Shown here in pieces: positions 61,056 to 64,000 of a stretch of 64,000 nt of DNA (within the stretch, counting starts at the first letter, position 1; every line of letters starts with the position of its first letter). Location of the stretch: contig NZ_NOXW01000019.1 of NCBI RefSeq assembly GCF_002251855.1, positions 62,001-126,000 on the forward strand, in the 5' to 3' direction. A program made the position numbers and the translations under genes. Under the pieces are notes generated by a model. The model made no database searches. It was not told where the DNA came from and saw only the letters and a list, made by a program, of their open reading frames with translations. The DNA is from Rhodoferax sp. TH121 (GTDB lineage Bacteria > Pseudomonadota > Gammaproteobacteria > Burkholderiales > Burkholderiaceae_C).

Positions 61056-62800
61056 CGGGGTGTCAACACCCACTGCCGCGTATGGAAGGCAGCGACTGCC
61101 GGGCGGTGGGCGATCGACACCAATCCGCCGCCCCGCTGCTTGACCAGGTCGCTCAAGCGTTGGTACAGCGTGTGTTCTGCCGCCTCGTCCAACGCACTGG
61201 TCGCCTCGTCGGCAAAAATCCATTGGGGTTGCTTGAGCAGTACGCGTGCAATCGCCAAGCGCTGCTGTTCGCCCCCCGAGAGTTTTTGGCTCCAGGCATC
61301 TACCCGGTCCAGATCGTCCACCAAGCCGGGTAGCAGGGCGTCGCGCAGCGCCTGCTGCAGCTGGGCATCGGTGTATGCCGTGGTGGCCTGCGGGTAGGCC
61401 AGGGCTTCGCGCAGCGTGCCATTGGGAAAGTAGGGACGTTGCGGGATGAACATGGTGTCGGCAGGCAGGTGCACCGCGCCACTGGCAAACGGCCAGATGC
61501 CTGCCAGCGTACGGAACAGGCTGGATTTGCCACTGCCAGACGGGCCCTGCAGCAGGATGCGGTCGCCCGGCTGCGCCTGCAGCTGCGTGGGTGCCAGCAG
61601 CACTGTGCCATTGGGCAGGGCGACAGAGATATCCGAGCCGCTCAAAGCATCGGGCTTTGCTATTGCTTCAGGAGCTGCTTGCGCAATAGCCACGGGGTTT
61701 AGAGCCTTGAATGATGCTTCAAAACTGGTCAGGCGGTCGGTGGTGGCGCGCCAGGTGGCCAGGCTGCCGTAGTTGTCGACAAACCAGCTCAGGGCGCCTT
61801 GCACCTGGCCAAAGGCGCTGGAGATTTGCATCAGCTCACCCAGTTGGATGGCGCCGCTGAAAAAACGCGGTGCGGCCACCACAAACGGAAACACCACCGC
61901 GGCTTGGCCAAAGAAACTGGTGAACCAGATCAGGCTCTTCTGCGCCTTGATGAGGGCCAGGTAGTTGCCAAGCACCTTGTCAAACCGATCGCCCAGCTGG
62001 CGGCGCGCCACCGTTTCGCCACGGTCCAGCGCAATCGATTCGCTGTACTCACGCACCCGGATCATGGTGTGGCGGAAGTCCGCTTCTACACGCTGTTGGG
62101 CAAAGTTGAGGGGGATTTGTTTGCGGCCGATGTAATGGGTGATGACGCTGCCCGCGGCGCAGTACAGCACCGCCATCCACACCATGAAGCCCGGAATGTT
62201 GTAGTCGTGGCCCGCCACGTTGAAGGCAAAACCACCCGACAAACCCCACAAGATGCCCACAAAGCTGGCCAGCGTGACCACGGCGTTGAGCAGTCCCATG
62301 GTGAGCGAGATGGTGTAGCTGGTGAACTGGTTGATGTCTTCCTGGATGCGCTGGTCTGGGTTGTCGGGGTTGGCATCGCTGTGGGCTGCACTGGTGAAGC
62401 GGGCGAGCTCCAGCCGGTAGAAGGCCTGACCGCTGAGCCAACGATGCAGGTAGTGCGCCGTCATCCAACTGCGCCAGCGCATTTCCAGCAGCTGCGTCAG
62501 GTAAAACTTGTAGACCGCGATGACGATGAACGCAAACGCGAGGTAGGTGAAGCGGCCCAGCTGGGCCCAAAACACACTCGCGTTTTTTTCTTGCAGCGCG
62601 TCGTAGAACAGCTTGTTCCAGTCGTTGAACAAGACGGCCATGTAGACCAAGCCCAGGTTCAGCGCCACGATGGCGGCCAGCATGCCGCGGGCCTTCCATT
62701 TGTCCTCGGAGTGAAAGTAGGGTTGGGTCAGCGCCCACACGCGGCGTACAAACTGCCCAAACGCACGGAGCTTGTTGCCCACGGTTGCCACAAAAGCCAT
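61010..62800 (-). CDS. BacA/SbmA-like ABC transporter (fused membrane and ATPase domains)
   Basis: 596 residues from ATG 62800, AAGG nine bases upstream. N-terminal SbmA/BacA-type membrane domain with [16 protein letters not shown] and [21 protein letters not shown]-terminal ATPase with Walker [30 protein letters not shown] and [11 protein letters not shown]. Relatives (YddA, BclA) import peptides or very-long-chain fatty acyl compounds. Residues of about 361-380 ([17 protein letters not shown]), in the linker between the domains, come from an antisense repeat copy. Confidence 0.9.
   Translation of the reverse strand: MAFVATVGNKLRAFGQFVRRVWALTQPYFHSEDKWKARGMLAAIVALNLGLVYMAVLFNDWNKLFYDALQEKNASVFWAQLGRFTYLAFAFIVIAVYKFYLTQLLEMRWRSWMTAHYLHRWLSGQAFYRLELARFTSAAHSDANPDNPDQRIQEDINQFTSYTISLTMGLLNAVVTLASFVGILWGLSGGFAFNVAGHDYNIPGFMVWMAVLYCAAGSVITHYIGRKQIPLNFAQQRVEADFRHTMIRVREYSESIALDRGETVARRQLGDRFDKVLGNYLALIKAQKSLIWFTSFFGQAAVVFPFVVAAPRFFSGAIQLGELMQISSAFGQVQGALSWFVDNYGSLATWRATTDRLTSFEASFKALNPVAIAQAAPEAIAKPDALSGSDISVALPNGTVLLAPTQLQAQPGDRILLQGPSGSGKSSLFRTLAGIWPFASGAVHLPADTMFIPQRPYFPNGTLREALAYPQATTAYTDAQLQQALRDALLPGLVDDLDRVDAWSQKLSGGEQQRLAIARVLLKQPQWIFADEATSALDEAAEHTLYQRLSDLVKQRGGGLVSIAHRPAVAAFHTRQWVLTPRQGEGALFTLSENRA
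61659..61717 (+). repeat. Dispersed in-gene repeat, copy 11 (ABC transporter linker)
   Basis: GCTATTGCTTCAGGAGCTGC, TTGCGCAATAGCCACGGGG, TTTAGAGCCTTGAATG. Antisense to the host gene. GCTATTGC also pairs with GCGCAATAGC, giving an extra hairpin. Confidence 0.8.
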
Positions 62801-62881
62801 GTCTGTCATCCTTGTTTGAAATGGCAGCGGCTCACCGCCCTGCGCAGGGGCCATGGTAGCGGCTGCAAACCGCCACGCGGG

Positions 62882-63091
62882 CTATCGGTGGGAGGGCGTG
62901 TTGGTGTCGCGTTGCAGCGGGGCTGGCTGTGACGCACGCACTTGCTCCGCAGTGCGGTCATAGCCATCGCGCGCAAGGCGGCGCCACACCTGCGCGTTGG
63001 CCGACAGTACCCGGTTGTGCGGCAACGGGGTATCCGGTTGGACTGCAGCAGAAGCAAGGGGATCGCGAGTGGACTTGAACCAGGACATCAT
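62882..63091 (-). CDS. Small hypothetical protein
   Basis: 69 residues (MMSWFKSTRDPLASAAVQPD to PSHR), basic, soluble, no signal. VLSANAQVWRRLARDGYDRT looks like a real helix. It lies 81 bp upstream of the ABC gene on the same strand. Family not recognised, and a chance open frame cannot be excluded. Confidence 0.4.
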   Translation of the reverse strand: MMSWFKSTRDPLASAAVQPDTPLPHNRVLSANAQVWRRLARDGYDRTAEQVRASQPAPLQRDTNTPSHR

Positions 63092-63168
63092 GGGCCAAGC
63101 TTAGGCACCGGCCGAGGACCTGTCAGCCAGTTTTACATTGCTTTACCAATGCTTTTCGCGCCCTTGTC

Positions 63169-64000
63169 TTAGTTGCGCACACCACTGGCCACGTGGCCTG
63201 CGGGCACGTGGCGTGCCGCCGATTCGATGTGGCCGGTCTGGTCGTCAAAGAAAAAGTCGGGCTCAAACTCGCGCAGAAACTCGCCCTTGTCCAGTCCGCC
63301 CAGAAACATGGCCTCGTCCACGTCGATGTTCCAGTTCATCAAGGTGAGGATGGCGCGCTCGTGGGCCGGCGCACTGCGTGCGGTGACCAGCGCAGTGCGG
63401 ATGCGGATGTGGTCGATTTGCGCCTGCTGCAGTTTGTGCAGTGCCTCCAGCAGGGGCTTGAAGGGGCCATCTGGCAGGGGCTGGGCGACCTTGTCTTGTT
63501 CGTGCTGCTGGAAGGCGGAAAGCCCTCCGCTTTGGTACACCTGCTCAGCCTCGTCGCTGAAGAGCACGGCATCGCCGTCGAAGGCGATGCGCACTTCATT
63601 GGGGTGGGCATTGCTGGCGTGGGCGCTGTGTGGATAGACCTGGGCGGCCGGTACGCCAGCCGCCAGGGCAGCGCGCACATCGCTGAGGTGGGTGCTGAGA
63701 AACAGGTTCGCGTGCAGCGGCTTGAGGTAGCGCCAGGGTGCTTCACCGCGCGTGAAGTTGCCACGCTGAATGGACAGGCCGTAGTGCTGGGCGGAGCGGA
63801 ACACGCGCATGCCGGAAACCGGGTCGTTGCGCGAGAGGATGACCACCTCCACGCGCTGCGACGGGGTGTCATTGAAGGCCAGCAGCTTCTGCACCAGCGA
63901 GAACGCCACGCCAGGTTTGGCCGGTACGTTGAGACGCTGGCGCTGCAGCTCCATGTAGGCGCGGTCATCGTTCTGTTCGAACACCTGGTTTTCCTCTTCG
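63169..64000 (-). CDS. Cytosolic 5'-nucleotidase family protein, 5' end cut by window edge
   Basis: The frame runs in from the window edge; about 277 residues are visible. Features: VEVVILSRNDPVSGMRVFRS, LFLSTHLSDVRAALAAG, VRIAFDGDAVLFSDEAEQVY (the HAD-like Asp pair) and LVTARSAPAHERAI, as in the NT5C1-type 5'-nucleotidase family (PF06189), which dephosphorylates nucleoside monophosphates. A C-terminal FDDQTGH motif is also typical. Start codon lies outside the window. Confidence 0.82.
   Translation of the reverse strand, partial: EEENQVFEQNDDRAYMELQRQRLNVPAKPGVAFSLVQKLLAFNDTPSQRVEVVILSRNDPVSGMRVFRSAQHYGLSIQRGNFTRGEAPWRYLKPLHANLFLSTHLSDVRAALAAGVPAAQVYPHSAHASNAHPNEVRIAFDGDAVLFSDEAEQVYQSGGLSAFQQHEQDKVAQPLPDGPFKPLLEALHKLQQAQIDHIRIRTALVTARSAPAHERAILTLMNWNIDVDEAMFLGGLDKGEFLREFEPDFFFDDQTGHIESAARHVPAGHVASGVRN

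Overview
The window looks like chromosome from a high-GC betaproteobacterium of the Comamonadaceae (Rhodoferax, Acidovorax or Polaromonas type). Supporting signs are an SAH riboswitch in front of ahcY, a TctD/TctE-type two-component pair, a glucose/mannose-type ABC transporter operon, Burkholderiales-like housekeeping proteins, and short repeats that I associate from memory with this family. The assignment rests on protein character and context; no database search was possible. I see no rRNA, tRNA, CRISPR array, prophage or transposase gene.

Layout. 1-2.6 kb: 3' part of a HAD hydrolase gene, a small exported protein, prfC. 2.7-7.6 kb: a LacI-type regulator, then the methionine-cycle run SAH riboswitch-ahcY-tlyA-metF. 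7.7-13.1 kb: rlmJ, a membrane Ser/Thr kinase, rplM-rpsI, a coiled-coil membrane protein, a bactofilin, erpA. 13.1-20.3 kb: anmK, an M23 peptidase, tyrS-dtd, an exported GH5-like glycosidase. 20.5-25.1 kb: phoH-ybeY, then ruvA and ruvB separated by an inverted alpha-carbonic anhydrase gene. 25.1-31.2 kb: a long minus-strand run with a folM-like reductase, two folB paralogues, ttcA, a lipoprotein, a histidine phosphatase and a fatty-acid-hydroxylase/YhhN fusion. 33.3-40.3 kb: sugar operon with a cupin isomerase, a ROK kinase, two tandem binding proteins, two permeases and an ATPase. 40.4-41.7 kb: two lower-GC orphan genes, each followed by an attC-like palindrome (possible integron cassettes without an integrase). 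41.9-52.6 kb: TctD/E-like system, cca, GST, soluble lytic transglycosylase, 5-FCL, TfoX-like protein, glmU, a histidine kinase. 52.8-64 kb: LysR, Lrp, glmS, a DUF4139 protein, a chemoreceptor, a small protein behind a sigma-28-like promoter, queC, a BacA/SbmA-like ABC protein, and a partial cytosolic 5'-nucleotidase gene.

The most unusual feature is a dispersed element of about 60 bp present in eleven copies. It has a GCTAT...ATAGC hairpin arm, a TAGCTGCTTGCGCA core, an ACGGGGGCT box and a T-rich end. Eight copies lie inside conserved genes without breaking the frame: HAD hydrolase, tlyA, the YhhN fusion, the ROK kinase, cca twice, glmU and the BacA-like ABC gene. All six sense-oriented copies are translated in the same phase, giving an A-A-x-A-x-x-T-like peptide, because the other two sense phases carry TAG stops. 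This resembles the protein-coding palindromic elements of Rickettsia.

Functional themes are one-carbon and methionine metabolism (ahcY, metF, 5-FCL, folB/folM), translation and RNA modification (prfC, rlmJ, tlyA, rplM, rpsI, tyrS, dtd, ttcA, cca, queC, ybeY), cell-wall precursor and recycling functions (glmS, glmU, anmK, M23 peptidase, lytic transglycosylase), and sugar uptake.
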